Notes under the pieces: model-generated
The model's database searches: none
Told to the model about the DNA's origin: nothing
What the model saw: only the letters and a program-made list of their open reading frames with translations
Made by a program: the position numbers and the translations under genes
Shown here: one piece after another, positions 36,516 through 44,742 of the stretch
Layout of the letters: each line of letters opens with the position of its first letter
How positions within the stretch are numbered: the first letter of the stretch is position 1
NCBI RefSeq assembly: GCF_007860075.1
Contig: NZ_SJPP01000001.1
Coordinates: forward strand, 2,825,490-2,889,489
DNA length: 64,000 bases
Source: Symmachiella macrocystis
Lineage (GTDB): Bacteria; Planctomycetota; Planctomycetia; Planctomycetales; Planctomycetaceae
Reading direction: 5' to 3'

Positions 36516-38012
36516 ATGCGATTCCCGCTTGCTTCTTGGTCCACGTTGTGTCTGTTCATCGTGTTCAGCTGTGTCGGTTGTGAAGACGACAAACCAGTCG
36601 TCGAAACCAATCCCTTTGCCGGAACCCAAGTGACCGTCTCCTTTCCCGCTGGGCTGGGCTTGGAACAGAATTGGGAATTGGCCTTGGCCGAATGGCAAAA
36701 GCGGACCGGAGCCGAAGTCGTTCTCAAGCCGCGCTCGCTGGATGGTGATCAGTCCTTAATCGACGCCTATGGTGGAAACGCCGACTCCGCCGACCTAATT
36801 CTGTTTCCCGTAACCGGAATTTCAGATCTCGGGGATGCGGGATGGTTTCCGGTGATCACCGAGCAACTCCGCAAACCCAATCAACTAAACTGGAACGACC
36901 TGTTCAAAGGGCTGCGCGATACAATCGGCGCTCGTTACGGCGGCCCGGCGACAGTGCCGATTTCCTGCCCGGTGTTGACCTGCTATTACCGCGAAGACCT
37001 TTTGGCCGCTGCTAACCTGTCTCCTCCTCGAACCTGGGAGGAATACCAAAAACTCGCCGAGACGGTCGATGCTTGGGCGGGGGGATTGCCGGTCATTGAG
37101 CCGTGGAGCGAAGAATTCCGCTCCACGATGTACCTCGCACGGGCCGTCTCTTATGTAAAACATCCCGACGAATACACCACTTTTTTCGATATCCGCAGCG
37201 GCGAGCCCCAAATCGACGGCCCTGGATTTCAGCGCGCGCTCAAGGACAGCCTCAAAGCCGTCCAAGCGATGCCGCCCGAGGTAATGACCTATGACACCTA
37301 CGATTGTCGCCGCGAATTCTTCGCCGGACGGGCGGCAATGGCAATTACGTTTGAAACCGGCTTTGAAAATCCGTTACCGGTCTTGGTGCCGGCGAATCCC
37401 CGCGATTCAGAAACCGTCACCCCGCAACCCCGCGCCGCTGACATCAGAATCGGCTTCTTACGCTTGCCCGGTTCGGCCGAAGTCTACCGTCGCTCAAAAG
37501 ACGTTTGGGAGCCCGGTGCGAACGAAGGCGTCAACTACGTCACGCTCTCCGGATTCGGTGGCATGACCGCCGTCGTCTCTGCCCGCAGTTCTGAGTTGGA
37601 AACCGCTGCGGCTTGGAATCTGTTCAAGTTCCTCACTTCGCTGGAACAAATGGCAACCACCTTTCCCCCGGACACGCGCACGGTCTGTCGCACATCGCAG
37701 ACGTCCTATCCCGATCTGTGGCTGCCCGAAGACATGAGCGCTGCCGAAGGTGGCAGTTATTTGGGCGAAGTGGCTGGCAGCCTCGACAACAAAGCCTTCG
37801 TGGCAGCCTTACCGGTCATCGGCCGCGAACAATTTCGCGCCGCCCTGACCACAGGCTTGACCACATGCTTGTCCAATCCAGAGTCCGCCGAAGAAACGCT
37901 CAAAACGGTCGCCACGCGTTGGAGAGAGATTGCCGAAAAGCTCGGCGTGGAAACCCTCCGCGACAGCTATCGCCGCTCACTCGGCCTGCGCCCCTTGGCC
38001 AACCTGGAATAA
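36516..38012 (+). CDS. Extracellular solute-binding lipoprotein (family 1-like)
   Basis: A 498-residue protein with an export signal and lipobox-like end (LFIVFSCVGCED), then a periplasmic binding fold: TVSFPAGLGLEQNWELALAE, a DLILFPVTG-type ligand loop, YYREDLLAAANLSPPRTWEE (a classic sugar-binding-protein segment) and GRAAMAITFETGFENP. ATG at 36516 follows GGAGAAAG. No permease or ATPase gene of an ABC importer lies nearby, so it either works with a transporter elsewhere or has a sensing role. The ligand is unknown. Confidence 0.83.
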   Translation: MRFPLASWSTLCLFIVFSCVGCEDDKPVVETNPFAGTQVTVSFPAGLGLEQNWELALAEWQKRTGAEVVLKPRSLDGDQSLIDAYGGNADSADLILFPVTGISDLGDAGWFPVITEQLRKPNQLNWNDLFKGLRDTIGARYGGPATVPISCPVLTCYYREDLLAAANLSPPRTWEEYQKLAETVDAWAGGLPVIEPWSEEFRSTMYLARAVSYVKHPDEYTTFFDIRSGEPQIDGPGFQRALKDSLKAVQAMPPEVMTYDTYDCRREFFAGRAAMAITFETGFENPLPVLVPANPRDSETVTPQPRAADIRIGFLRLPGSAEVYRRSKDVWEPGANEGVNYVTLSGFGGMTAVVSARSSELETAAAWNLFKFLTSLEQMATTFPPDTRTVCRTSQTSYPDLWLPEDMSAAEGGSYLGEVAGSLDNKAFVAALPVIGREQFRAALTTGLTTCLSNPESAEETLKTVATRWREIAEKLGVETLRDSYRRSLGLRPLANLE

Positions 38013-38028
38013 CAACTGGTTGTCCCCT

Positions 38029-38075
38029 CGTTCCCAAACTCCGTTTGGGAACGCAATTTCCCGAAGCTCCGCTTC
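38029..38075. repeat. REP-like double palindrome after the solute-binding protein gene
   Basis: CGTTCCCAAAC (38029-38039) and GTTTGGGAACG (38043-38053) are perfect 11-bp arms with loop TCC; a second small hairpin GAAGC-TCC-GCTTC follows at about 38063-38075. Two stems with the same loop next to each other look like a dispersed REP-type element. It sits 16 bases after the stop of one gene and just before the converging end of the next, so it could also protect or end transcripts. Confidence 0.75.
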
Positions 38076-38078
38076 GAG

Positions 38079-38807
38079 TCATTCAGTTCGCGGAATCTCT
38101 TCACCTCCGGCGCGCGTGAACCAAGCACGTGCATCGCCATCAATTTGGTCAACAATAATCCGAAATACCGCTCCATCGGCACGTAATGACGTAACGGCAA
38201 TGTTGTCGAAGCCACTGAAGCCTTCAGGGTCGCCAAAGCGGGTGAATTTTTCGAAATCAATATCACGCGGCTCGCTCCAGGGAATCCCCGCTCCTACAGC
38301 CTCCCCGATGATTAATGTATAAGGAGCGCCGTCGGTTACTTCGTTAAGGCTCACCGGCACCGCACCACGAAAAACGCAAGGATCGCCGACAATCGCGGCA
38401 AAATGCGTTTTTGTTTTATCGCCATCAAAAAAGTTCCCGCCATAGGTCACGGGCCGTTTTTCCAGCAAGCGGATATTGTGAGGCCCGTCCCATGGTTCCG
38501 AGAAATCATAGGCTTTGTACAGTGCGTCTTGATCCATATAAGGCAGGATCAACACCCGCCAACTATGCATCGGTTTGCCGTCTTTGTCGGTGACATAAGC
38601 CGGCGGAAAGCGACCATATTCATCATGATAAGTGTGTAGCGCCAGCCCGATTTGTTTGAGCATGCCGCGGTTCCAAGTTGCTTCGGTCCCATGCATGCCC
38701 CACGAAACCACACGCCACGCCAAAAAACCAAATATCACGGCAACGCCGAGGCTCCAGTAGACCCACCGTCGGCGCTTCGGCTTGGCAGAGTCACTGGAAC
38801 GGTCCAT
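38079..38807 (-). CDS. DUF1559 family protein (paralogue 4), membrane-anchored
   Basis: A 242-residue protein with a basic N-terminus and a membrane helix (residues 15-32) instead of a prepilin signal. The DUF1559 core is clear: [47 protein letters not shown] and the ending LRADGAVFRIIVDQ...FTRAGGEE. These proteins are hugely expanded in planctomycetes and are thought to be pilin-like surface or envelope proteins. ATG 38807 has GGAG upstream and lies nine bases after the stop of the next paralogue. Confidence 0.88.
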   Translation of the reverse strand: MDRSSDSAKPKRRRWVYWSLGVAVIFGFLAWRVVSWGMHGTEATWNRGMLKQIGLALHTYHDEYGRFPPAYVTDKDGKPMHSWRVLILPYMDQDALYKAYDFSEPWDGPHNIRLLEKRPVTYGGNFFDGDKTKTHFAAIVGDPCVFRGAVPVSLNEVTDGAPYTLIIGEAVGAGIPWSEPRDIDFEKFTRFGDPEGFSGFDNIAVTSLRADGAVFRIIVDQIDGDARAWFTRAGGEEIPRTE

Positions 38808-38816
38808 ACGGAACTC

Positions 38817-39602
38817 CTAATACGGCGGCATCTCTTCCCCACCGGCGAGTGTAAACAGCTTTTTCACGCTCTCTGCAGGCATTTCCTCGCTTACAAAATG
38901 CACGCTTCCATCAGCGAGCAGCGTAAATGCGCCGCCTTGCATACCATCGTGTTCGCTACTAAAACCATCGACATCGCCAATGTGCTTGAACGTACCCAAG
39001 CTCACATCCCGCGGCTCGGTCCAACGAATGCGCGAACCGCTCGATTCCCCAAGAACAATCGTATTGCTCGTCCCGTCGGTGATTTCACGGATTGTGACTG
39101 GCACGGTTCCCCGCATCACGCACGCATCGCCCACCACAGCTGCGTAGTCGGTCGTCCCCGCTTCCGCGTCCTTATGGCTGGGGCAACGATACAGCTGTGG
39201 CGTTTTCTCCAACAGGCCGAGATTGTGCGGACCGTCCCACGGCTCGTCGAAGTGATATTGATCGTAGATGGCTCGGTCTTTTGAATCGTCGACATACGGC
39301 AAAATCAACACCCGCCAACTGTGCATCGGTTGTCCTTGGCCGTTCGAAACATACGCCGGCGGAAACATGCCGTAGACATCGTGGTAGTTGTGCAGCGCTA
39401 GGCCAATCTGTTTGAGATTGTTGCGGCAGGCCGTCCTGCGAGCCGCTTCGCGATGCGGACCGACCGAGGGCATCATGAACAGAAAGAAAACAAATAGCGC
39501 GCCAGCAAGAATGCCGTATACTATTACACGCCTGACAAAGGGCCGTGAGTCGGACGTCTCATTGCGGGGAATAGCTATGCCTTCGCCTTCGTAATAAACC
39601 AT
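38817..39602 (-). CDS. DUF1559 family protein (paralogue 3), membrane-anchored
   Basis: From ATG 39602, one base after the stop of the upstream paralogue, the protein has 261 residues. It has a membrane helix near residues 22-42 ([20 protein letters not shown]) followed by [20 protein letters not shown], the canonical DUF1559 start, then [38 protein letters not shown] and [12 protein letters not shown]. Two Cys (in TACRNN and LYRCPSH) recall the usual disulfide positions. A longer start at 39701 would overlap its neighbour. Confidence 0.88.
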   Translation of the reverse strand: MVYYEGEGIAIPRNETSDSRPFVRRVIVYGILAGALFVFFLFMMPSVGPHREAARRTACRNNLKQIGLALHNYHDVYGMFPPAYVSNGQGQPMHSWRVLILPYVDDSKDRAIYDQYHFDEPWDGPHNLGLLEKTPQLYRCPSHKDAEAGTTDYAAVVGDACVMRGTVPVTIREITDGTSNTIVLGESSGSRIRWTEPRDVSLGTFKHIGDVDGFSSEHDGMQGGAFTLLADGSVHFVSEEMPAESVKKLFTLAGGEEMPPY

Positions 39603-39603
39603 G

Positions 39604-40326
39604 TCAATCTCCACCCGCACGTGTAAACAGCGCCCGCGTCGTCTTCTCGTTGAATTCGTCGCTGCTAATTGACTGCACAGATCCATCGGCAAATAGCGCA
39701 TAGGCTCCGCTGGCTACAAAGTCACTGCTGAACCCAGTTGGGTCGCCCCAATGTGTGAATTGATCAAATTCCACGTCCTGCGGCTTGGTCCACGGAATCC
39801 CCGCCCCAACGGCCTCGCCGACAATGAGGGTGTTTGACGTGCCGTCCCGGATGTCCTTGATCGCCACCGGTTCCGTCCCCCGAAATACGCACGGTTTCCC
39901 GACGATGGCGGCAAACGCCGTCACGGTGGCATCCCCCTTTTGACCCGGATAGCCATAAATGTTTGGCCGTTGCGTCACCAGTTTAACGTTGTTCGGGCCG
40001 TTCCAGGGTTCGGAGAAATCGTATTGCTCATACAATTCTTGCGCCTGCTGTTCCCCAAGATAAGGGAGAATGAGCACCCGCCAACTGTGCAGCCGGCGTC
40101 CGTTTTCATCCGCGACATAAGCAGGGGGAAACGCTCCATAGTCGTCGTGATAGTAATGTAATGCCAAACCGATCAGCTTGAGTTGATTCCGAATCATGGG
40201 GCGAATGCCGTGACCACTCGGCTGTACCGCTGGGAGCAACAGCAGAATCAGCACGATGATGATCACAACCACCACGAGCAATTCGAGTTTTGTGAAACCC
40301 CGCTTATCGATCGATTGCCTGTCCAT
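39604..40326 (-). CDS. DUF1559 family protein (paralogue 2) with prepilin-type N-terminus
   Basis: A 240-residue protein beginning [20 protein letters not shown], a type IV prepilin cleavage/methylation motif (G-F-T-x-x-E) followed by a long hydrophobic helix. This is the ancestral DUF1559 layout. The core has [50 protein letters not shown] and [14 protein letters not shown]. It should be processed by a prepilin peptidase and assembled or anchored in the envelope. The start (AGGAACGG upstream) is ten bases after the stop of paralogue 1. Confidence 0.9.
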   Translation of the reverse strand: MDRQSIDKRGFTKLELLVVVVIIIVLILLLLPAVQPSGHGIRPMIRNQLKLIGLALHYYHDDYGAFPPAYVADENGRRLHSWRVLILPYLGEQQAQELYEQYDFSEPWNGPNNVKLVTQRPNIYGYPGQKGDATVTAFAAIVGKPCVFRGTEPVAIKDIRDGTSNTLIVGEAVGAGIPWTKPQDVEFDQFTHWGDPTGFSSDFVASGAYALFADGSVQSISSDEFNEKTTRALFTRAGGD

Positions 40327-40336
40327 TCATCCGTTC

Positions 40337-41191
40337 CTAGAACACCGGTGGCATTTCTCCCCCCGCATGCGTGAACAGCGACCGCGCCACGTCCGGGTCT
40401 GTCTCTTCGGACAGGAACTGCACACTGCCATCGGCAAACAAAAAGAAAGCGCCCCCAGTATGGTCGCTGCTAAACCCCGCCGGGTCGCCGATATTCGTAT
40501 ACGTGTCAAAGTCCACGTCCCGCGGCTCCATCCAGGGAATCCCCATGCCGGAGACTTCGCCAATCATGCTCGTGTTACTCGTGCCGTCAACGATGTCCCT
40601 AATAGCGATCGGCTCCGCGCCGGCAAAGACGCATGTCTCCCCCGCAATCGCCGCGTAATATGTCGAGGTCGCGTCCACGTCACTGCTAGGACATGCGTAA
40701 ACGGGTGGGCGGTTCCCTAACAAACGGCTGTTGTTGGGGCCGTCCCACGGTTCGTCGAAATCGTATTGATCGTACAGCGCTTGTTGGTCCAGGTACGGCA
40801 GGATCAACACCCGCCAACTGTGCATGGGACGGCCGGTTTCGTCAGCGATATAAGCGGGTGGAAACGAGCCCCAAACATCGTGATAGTTGTGCAGCGCCAA
40901 GCCAATCTGTTTTAGGTTATTCCGGCACTGCGTCCGCCGCGCTGCTTCACGCGCTTGCTGAACCGCCGGCAGTAATAAGGCGATCATGCAGGGAACGACC
41001 AGTAATGCGCCACCGCCCAATACAGCGACTAAAATCCATGCTGTCGAAGTAGACGATTTTCGCGGAGGATCACTGGAGGCATAGGCAGCATCTCCCTGCG
41101 CCGCCGGCGCACCGGTCAAGTCCGAGTTGCAATACCGGCATTTGACCGCCGCCTCTTGAATCTCTTCAGCACAAAAAGGGCAGGTCTTCAT
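40337..41191 (-). CDS. DUF1559 family protein (paralogue 1) with N-terminal zinc ribbon
   Basis: A 284-residue protein. The first 27 residues form a zinc ribbon with CPFCAEEIQEAAVKCRYCNS (two CxxC pairs). A linker and a membrane helix (about 50-72, ILVAVLGGGALLVVPCMIAL) lead straight into PAVQQAREAARRTQCRNNLK, the typical DUF1559 sequence. The rest matches its neighbours ([52 protein letters not shown]). The ribbon replaces the prepilin signal, so the N-terminus probably faces the cytoplasm. ATG 41191 has GGAG upstream; it is the first gene of the four-gene set. Confidence 0.9.
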   Translation of the reverse strand: MKTCPFCAEEIQEAAVKCRYCNSDLTGAPAAQGDAAYASSDPPRKSSTSTAWILVAVLGGGALLVVPCMIALLLPAVQQAREAARRTQCRNNLKQIGLALHNYHDVWGSFPPAYIADETGRPMHSWRVLILPYLDQQALYDQYDFDEPWDGPNNSRLLGNRPPVYACPSSDVDATSTYYAAIAGETCVFAGAEPIAIRDIVDGTSNTSMIGEVSGMGIPWMEPRDVDFDTYTNIGDPAGFSSDHTGGAFFLFADGSVQFLSEETDPDVARSLFTHAGGEMPPVF

Positions 41192-41280
41192 CTTGAGTCG
41201 CTCCAGGATAAGCAGAAAGGTGGACGGCAGCAGCGGTTCATCATACCCGCTGCAATTCCCGTGGCAACAAATTTATTGGG

Positions 41281-41892
41281 TCATTGCCGTTTGGCTTTGA
41301 CCATGATCACCGCTCCGAAAATCCACACCAGCAGCGAGAAGTGCAAACTGATAAAAGAAATCAGCACCGACAGCGCACCGGATATTCCATAAACGTGTCG
41401 TGCTGCCCAAGGATACTTCAGCAAGGGGGGCGGTTTTCCCGGTTCGCGCAAATCGGGCCGGCTGGCCATGCGGCGGGCAATGAGCACCAACGAGCCTCCG
41501 CCTGTGGCCAAGTCGACATTGAACAAGATGACCGCAAAACGATCATTGTCGTAATGTCCGACCAGCGAAGCTGTATACGGAATTAGTGTCACCAAAAAAA
41601 TGTGCAAGAAATTCAGGCTGACGATTGTTAAGTCGCACTCGCGCTGATGCGTGAACAACCGGTGGTGCCGCTGCCAGATTTGAGCCACCACGGTGAAACT
41701 GGCAATATACGCCAAGAAGGTGGGGAACTGCTGTAAGACGTCATCCATCAACGCGTCGTTCGAGAGGTTGGCATCCTGCGGCGGCTTCAGGTCCAGCACA
41801 AGCAACGTCAAGACAATCGCGTAGACTCCATCGGTCAATGAACATAACCGTACCGGAGAAGAGGTCCACCTTGCATCGTTGTTCGATTCCAT
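41281..41892 (-). CDS. TMEM175-like (DUF1211) membrane protein
   Basis: From ATG 41892, with AAGGTGAG upstream, the protein has 203 residues and about six helices. The first helix carries RLCSLTDGVYAIVLTLLVLD, a version of the R-x3-(F/L)-S/T-DGVxAI-x-xT motif that defines TMEM175 potassium channels, although the usual FSD is TD here. WQRHHRLFTHQRECDLTIVS and NFLHIFLVTLIPYTASLVGH also fit the family. Bacterial members conduct potassium as tetramers. It is divergent from the glutamate decarboxylase gene (172-base gap). Confidence 0.82.
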   Translation of the reverse strand: MESNNDARWTSSPVRLCSLTDGVYAIVLTLLVLDLKPPQDANLSNDALMDDVLQQFPTFLAYIASFTVVAQIWQRHHRLFTHQRECDLTIVSLNFLHIFLVTLIPYTASLVGHYDNDRFAVILFNVDLATGGGSLVLIARRMASRPDLREPGKPPPLLKYPWAARHVYGISGALSVLISFISLHFSLLVWIFGAVIMVKAKRQ

Positions 41893-42064
41893 ACATCTCA
41901 CCTTGCGTGAAATTCGATTGCCGGTCATTGTGCCGATGGCCCGGTCAAAAAGAAAGCTAGTTGCCAAGCTTGCATCGACGGCGCACAATGACCGTCGAGC
42001 TGATAGCCACCAACACTTACACGATAACGTGTACCACTAAAATAGATTTCAAGGCAAAAGCATT

Positions 42065-43453
42065 ATGCATAAAAAAGTCGACCTCAGCGAATTGAATCCG
42101 GCCGATACGATGCTCACCCCGGCTTATGGGGGACGCGCGGTCAACGAACCTGTGCCCAAGTACGAAATGCCCGCCGGAGAGTTACCCCCTGAGACCGTCT
42201 ACAACCTGATTCACGACGAATTGATGCTCGACGGGAATTCGCGGCTGAATCTGGCAACGTTCGTCACAACTTGGATGGAACCGCAAGCGGCCAAGCTGAT
42301 GGCCGAAACGTTCGATAAGAATATGATCGACAAAGACGAATATCCGCAAACCGCCGAGATTGAACTGCGGTGCGTGAATATTCTCTCCCGCTTGTGGAAT
42401 GCCCCCAAAGAGGCGACCTCCACCGGTTGTTCCACGATCGGCTCCAGCGAAGCCGCCATGTTGGGCGGGATGGCGCTGAAATGGAAATGGCGCGACCGCC
42501 GCAAAGCCCAAGGCAAGCCGCACGATAAACCGAACATGGTGATGGGCATCAACGTGCAGGTCTGCTGGGAAAAATTCTGCCGGTACTGGGAGATCGAACC
42601 ACGCTTCGTGCCGATGGAAGGGGATCGCTACTGCCTCAACGCTGAGGAAGCTCTCAAGCTGGTCGACGAAAACACAATCGGCGTCGTCGTCATCATGGGC
42701 AGCACGTTCGACGGTCGTTATGAAAACGTGAAAGAGGTCAACGACGCTCTAGAAAAATTGAATGCCGACACCGGTTGGGAGGTCCCAATTCATGTCGACG
42801 GTGCCAGCGGCGGCATGGTCGCGCCTTTTTTACAGCCGGACCTGGAGTGGGATTTCCGTCTTCCATTGGTAAAATCGATCAACACCTCGGGACACAAATT
42901 CGGACTGGTCTATCCCGGCGTGGGTTGGATCATTTGGCGGGACCAGGCGGAGTTGCCCGACGATCTGGTATTCCACTGCAACTATCTGGGAGGCGATCTA
43001 CCAAACTTCGCGCTCAATTTCTCTCGGCCAGGCAATCAGGTCGTCGCGCAGTACTACAACTTTCTGCGACTAGGCCAAGAAGGTTACCGGCAGATTCACG
43101 AAGCCTCGCGGGAAGTCGCTATGTTTCTCTCAGGAGAAATCGCCAAGATCGGCCCGTTTGAATTGATTTCCGACGGCAGCGATATTCCCGTGTTCGCTTT
43201 CGCCGTCAAACCGGGAAACAATTTTTCCGTGTTCGACATTTCCGACAAAATGCGAGAACGAGGCTGGCTGCTCCCGGCTTACACGTTCCCCAAAAACCGC
43301 GATGACTTGGCCGTGCTACGCGCAGTTTGTAAAGAAGGCTTCACCCGCGATATGGCCAACATGCTGCTGGTCGATCTACGGCGGGCGGTGGAGCATTTTC
43401 AATCGCAACCGGAACACACCGCGAAGGTAGCCGGTTCAAACTTTCACCATTGA
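42065..43453 (+). CDS. gadB: Glutamate decarboxylase (PLP-dependent)
   Basis: A 462-residue enzyme of the usual GadA/GadB length. It has TSTGCSTIGSSEAAMLGGMA (cofactor phosphate contacts), the PLP Asp in IHVDGASGGMVAPF (Asp245) and the Schiff-base lysine in NTSGHKFGLVYPG (Lys278). It converts glutamate to 4-aminobutyrate and CO2, using a proton; in other bacteria this helps acid resistance. No GadC-type antiporter is seen nearby. ATG 42065 has AAGG upstream. A second, lysine-less relative is encoded at 57868-59277. Confidence 0.95.
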   Translation: MHKKVDLSELNPADTMLTPAYGGRAVNEPVPKYEMPAGELPPETVYNLIHDELMLDGNSRLNLATFVTTWMEPQAAKLMAETFDKNMIDKDEYPQTAEIELRCVNILSRLWNAPKEATSTGCSTIGSSEAAMLGGMALKWKWRDRRKAQGKPHDKPNMVMGINVQVCWEKFCRYWEIEPRFVPMEGDRYCLNAEEALKLVDENTIGVVVIMGSTFDGRYENVKEVNDALEKLNADTGWEVPIHVDGASGGMVAPFLQPDLEWDFRLPLVKSINTSGHKFGLVYPGVGWIIWRDQAELPDDLVFHCNYLGGDLPNFALNFSRPGNQVVAQYYNFLRLGQEGYRQIHEASREVAMFLSGEIAKIGPFELISDGSDIPVFAFAVKPGNNFSVFDISDKMRERGWLLPAYTFPKNRDDLAVLRAVCKEGFTRDMANMLLVDLRRAVEHFQSQPEHTAKVAGSNFHH

Positions 43454-43462
43454 TGCCGGCGA

Positions 43463-43864
43463 TCACACCGGCGACCAGCCTTCAGTGATGGTCTTATCCG
43501 CCGCACGCTCGGCGGCTTCGGAATTGACGGCGTCGGAGACTACGTTCTCCAGCACGTTGATATATTCCGTAAACCGTTCGCGTCCCACATCCGACAGTCG
43601 GCAGAGCGTTTGCGGGCGGTTGTTCTTCAGTCCCTTCCAGACTTCGATCAACCCAGCTTCTTTGAGGACGTCGATGTGTCGGCTCAGGTTGCCGTCGGTC
43701 AGTGCGCAGAAATCCTTCAAGTCCGAGAACAGCAAGCCGTGCGGATGCGCAACGAGCGAGGTCATAATGCTCAACCGGGCGCGTTCGTGGATCACGCGTT
43801 CCAAACCGTTGTAGGCGAAACGTCCGTTCTCGGCGGCGGCTTCAGATTTTGAGGGCTTCGTCAT
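43463..43864 (-). CDS. Winged-helix transcriptional regulator
   Basis: From ATG 43864 the protein has 133 residues; longer starts would run far into the upstream gene. It has a winged-helix fold of the HTH_34/MarR-like type: RARLSIMTSLVAHPHGLLFS, LTDGNLSRHIDVLKEAGLIE as recognition part and a wing with RPQTLCRLSDVGRERFTEYI. Its start overlaps the end of the membrane-protein gene by 23 bases, so the two are translated as a pair. Together with the palindrome upstream of the pair this suggests an autoregulated unit. It converges with gadB, only nine bases apart. Confidence 0.87.
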   Translation of the reverse strand: MTKPSKSEAAAENGRFAYNGLERVIHERARLSIMTSLVAHPHGLLFSDLKDFCALTDGNLSRHIDVLKEAGLIEVWKGLKNNRPQTLCRLSDVGRERFTEYINVLENVVSDAVNSEAAERAADKTITEGWSPV

Positions 43865-44465
43865 CGTTTCGTTCCAACGTCCAATACAAGACAGCAGCGG
43901 TCGCCAATTGGCCCAATCCGAATGGCAGACCCATCGCCCACGGCGAGAGCGCCATTTCGCCCCGTGCCACGGCCAAACACACAATGCCGCTAATCACATA
44001 AAATGCAGCCACCCAAAACACAGCTTTGGGCAACAAGCGATAAGTGGCGAACATTCCCAGTCCAATTAGCATTTGCCACAAACCGGGCAGCATCCAAATC
44101 GTTTCTTCAGCGAAATTGACCAAAACAAACGTCAGCAGCGCTCCGGCGATCACACTGGGAAAGAATTGCTCCGCCGCCAATAGCATAATGCTTTTGGAAT
44201 AAGCGGATTGCGATGTGCGGGAACGCATCCACATCTCGATCGCTTGCGCCCCCAGGCTGATCGCCGCCACTCCGATCCACAAGCTGAGATAGGGTGTCGA
44301 TTGAGCCAGCGGATTCTCGATCCAACTGGCCTGCGCAACGGCTGCGGCAATCGCCAGTCCGCCGGAGCAGGCAACGGGAAGCGCGCGAAAACCGCGAAAC
44401 ACCTCCGCCCGCGCCATCTGTTGGCGGATCTCGGATATCTGAACCAGTGCTTCCTGGAGTTCCAT
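43842..44465 (-). CDS. Membrane protein paired with the winged-helix regulator
   Basis: From ATG 44465 the protein has 207 residues: an N-terminal amphipathic region (MELQEALVQISEIRQQMARA), then about six membrane helices (for example PVACSGGLAIAAAVAQASWI, LWQMLIGLGMFATYRLLP, AVFWVAAFYVISGIVCLAVA). No enzyme motif is seen. Gene pairs of such membrane proteins and winged-helix regulators recur in planctomycetes and other phyla, with unknown function. The operator candidate lies about 35 bases before the start. Confidence 0.72.
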   Translation of the reverse strand: MELQEALVQISEIRQQMARAEVFRGFRALPVACSGGLAIAAAVAQASWIENPLAQSTPYLSLWIGVAAISLGAQAIEMWMRSRTSQSAYSKSIMLLAAEQFFPSVIAGALLTFVLVNFAEETIWMLPGLWQMLIGLGMFATYRLLPKAVFWVAAFYVISGIVCLAVARGEMALSPWAMGLPFGLGQLATAAVLYWTLERNDDEALKI

Positions 44466-44498
44466 AGCGGGGACAACCCTCAAGTGGCGATCATTTTT

Positions 44499-44515
44499 GC
44501 TTTGTAGTACAAAGC
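44499..44515. promoter_or_regulatory. Operator candidate: palindrome GCTTTGTAGTACAAAGC
   Basis: GCTTTGTA and its mirror TACAAAGC overlap around one central base (17 bases, perfect symmetry). It lies 34 bases upstream of the ATG of the membrane-protein gene, in the expected promoter. The downstream gene encodes a winged-helix protein, which makes autoregulation plausible. A second site with the same core exists at 30896-30912. Confidence 0.65.
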
Positions 44516-44680
44516 TACACGCCCGCATAGGCCGCCGTCAAGAGAAATCACGGGGAAGCACCACAAGAGTCGGATCCACACCAGGGGCCCCAAGCACGAT
44601 TCGCGAAGAGCGTCGTCCCGGCACGGAGCGCACAATGCCACCGCAAGCGGTCGGTTTGGGATTCTCGGGAGTCATACCCG

Positions 44681-44722
44681 AAAATCCGTGTTTCATCTGT
44701 GTTCCATCTGTGGCTAAGAAAA
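44681..44722. repeat. Dispersed-repeat-like segment between the operator and a histidine kinase gene
   Basis: The stretch AAAATCCGTGTTTCATCTGT followed by GTTCCATCTGTGGCTAAGAA contains short internal near-repeats (TTTCATCTGTG and TTCCATCTGTG). This type of sequence is known as a dispersed non-coding repeat in many bacterial genomes, planctomycetes among them. The copy number cannot be tested here. Confidence 0.5.
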
Positions 44723-44742
44723 CCCGGCCAACTTGGGCTGCG

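Noticed and set aside
41222-41253. GCAGCGG/CCGCTGC hairpin after the TMEM175-like gene as a terminator
   Set aside because: The stem is only seven bases, with a ten-base loop and no T-run on the minus strand.
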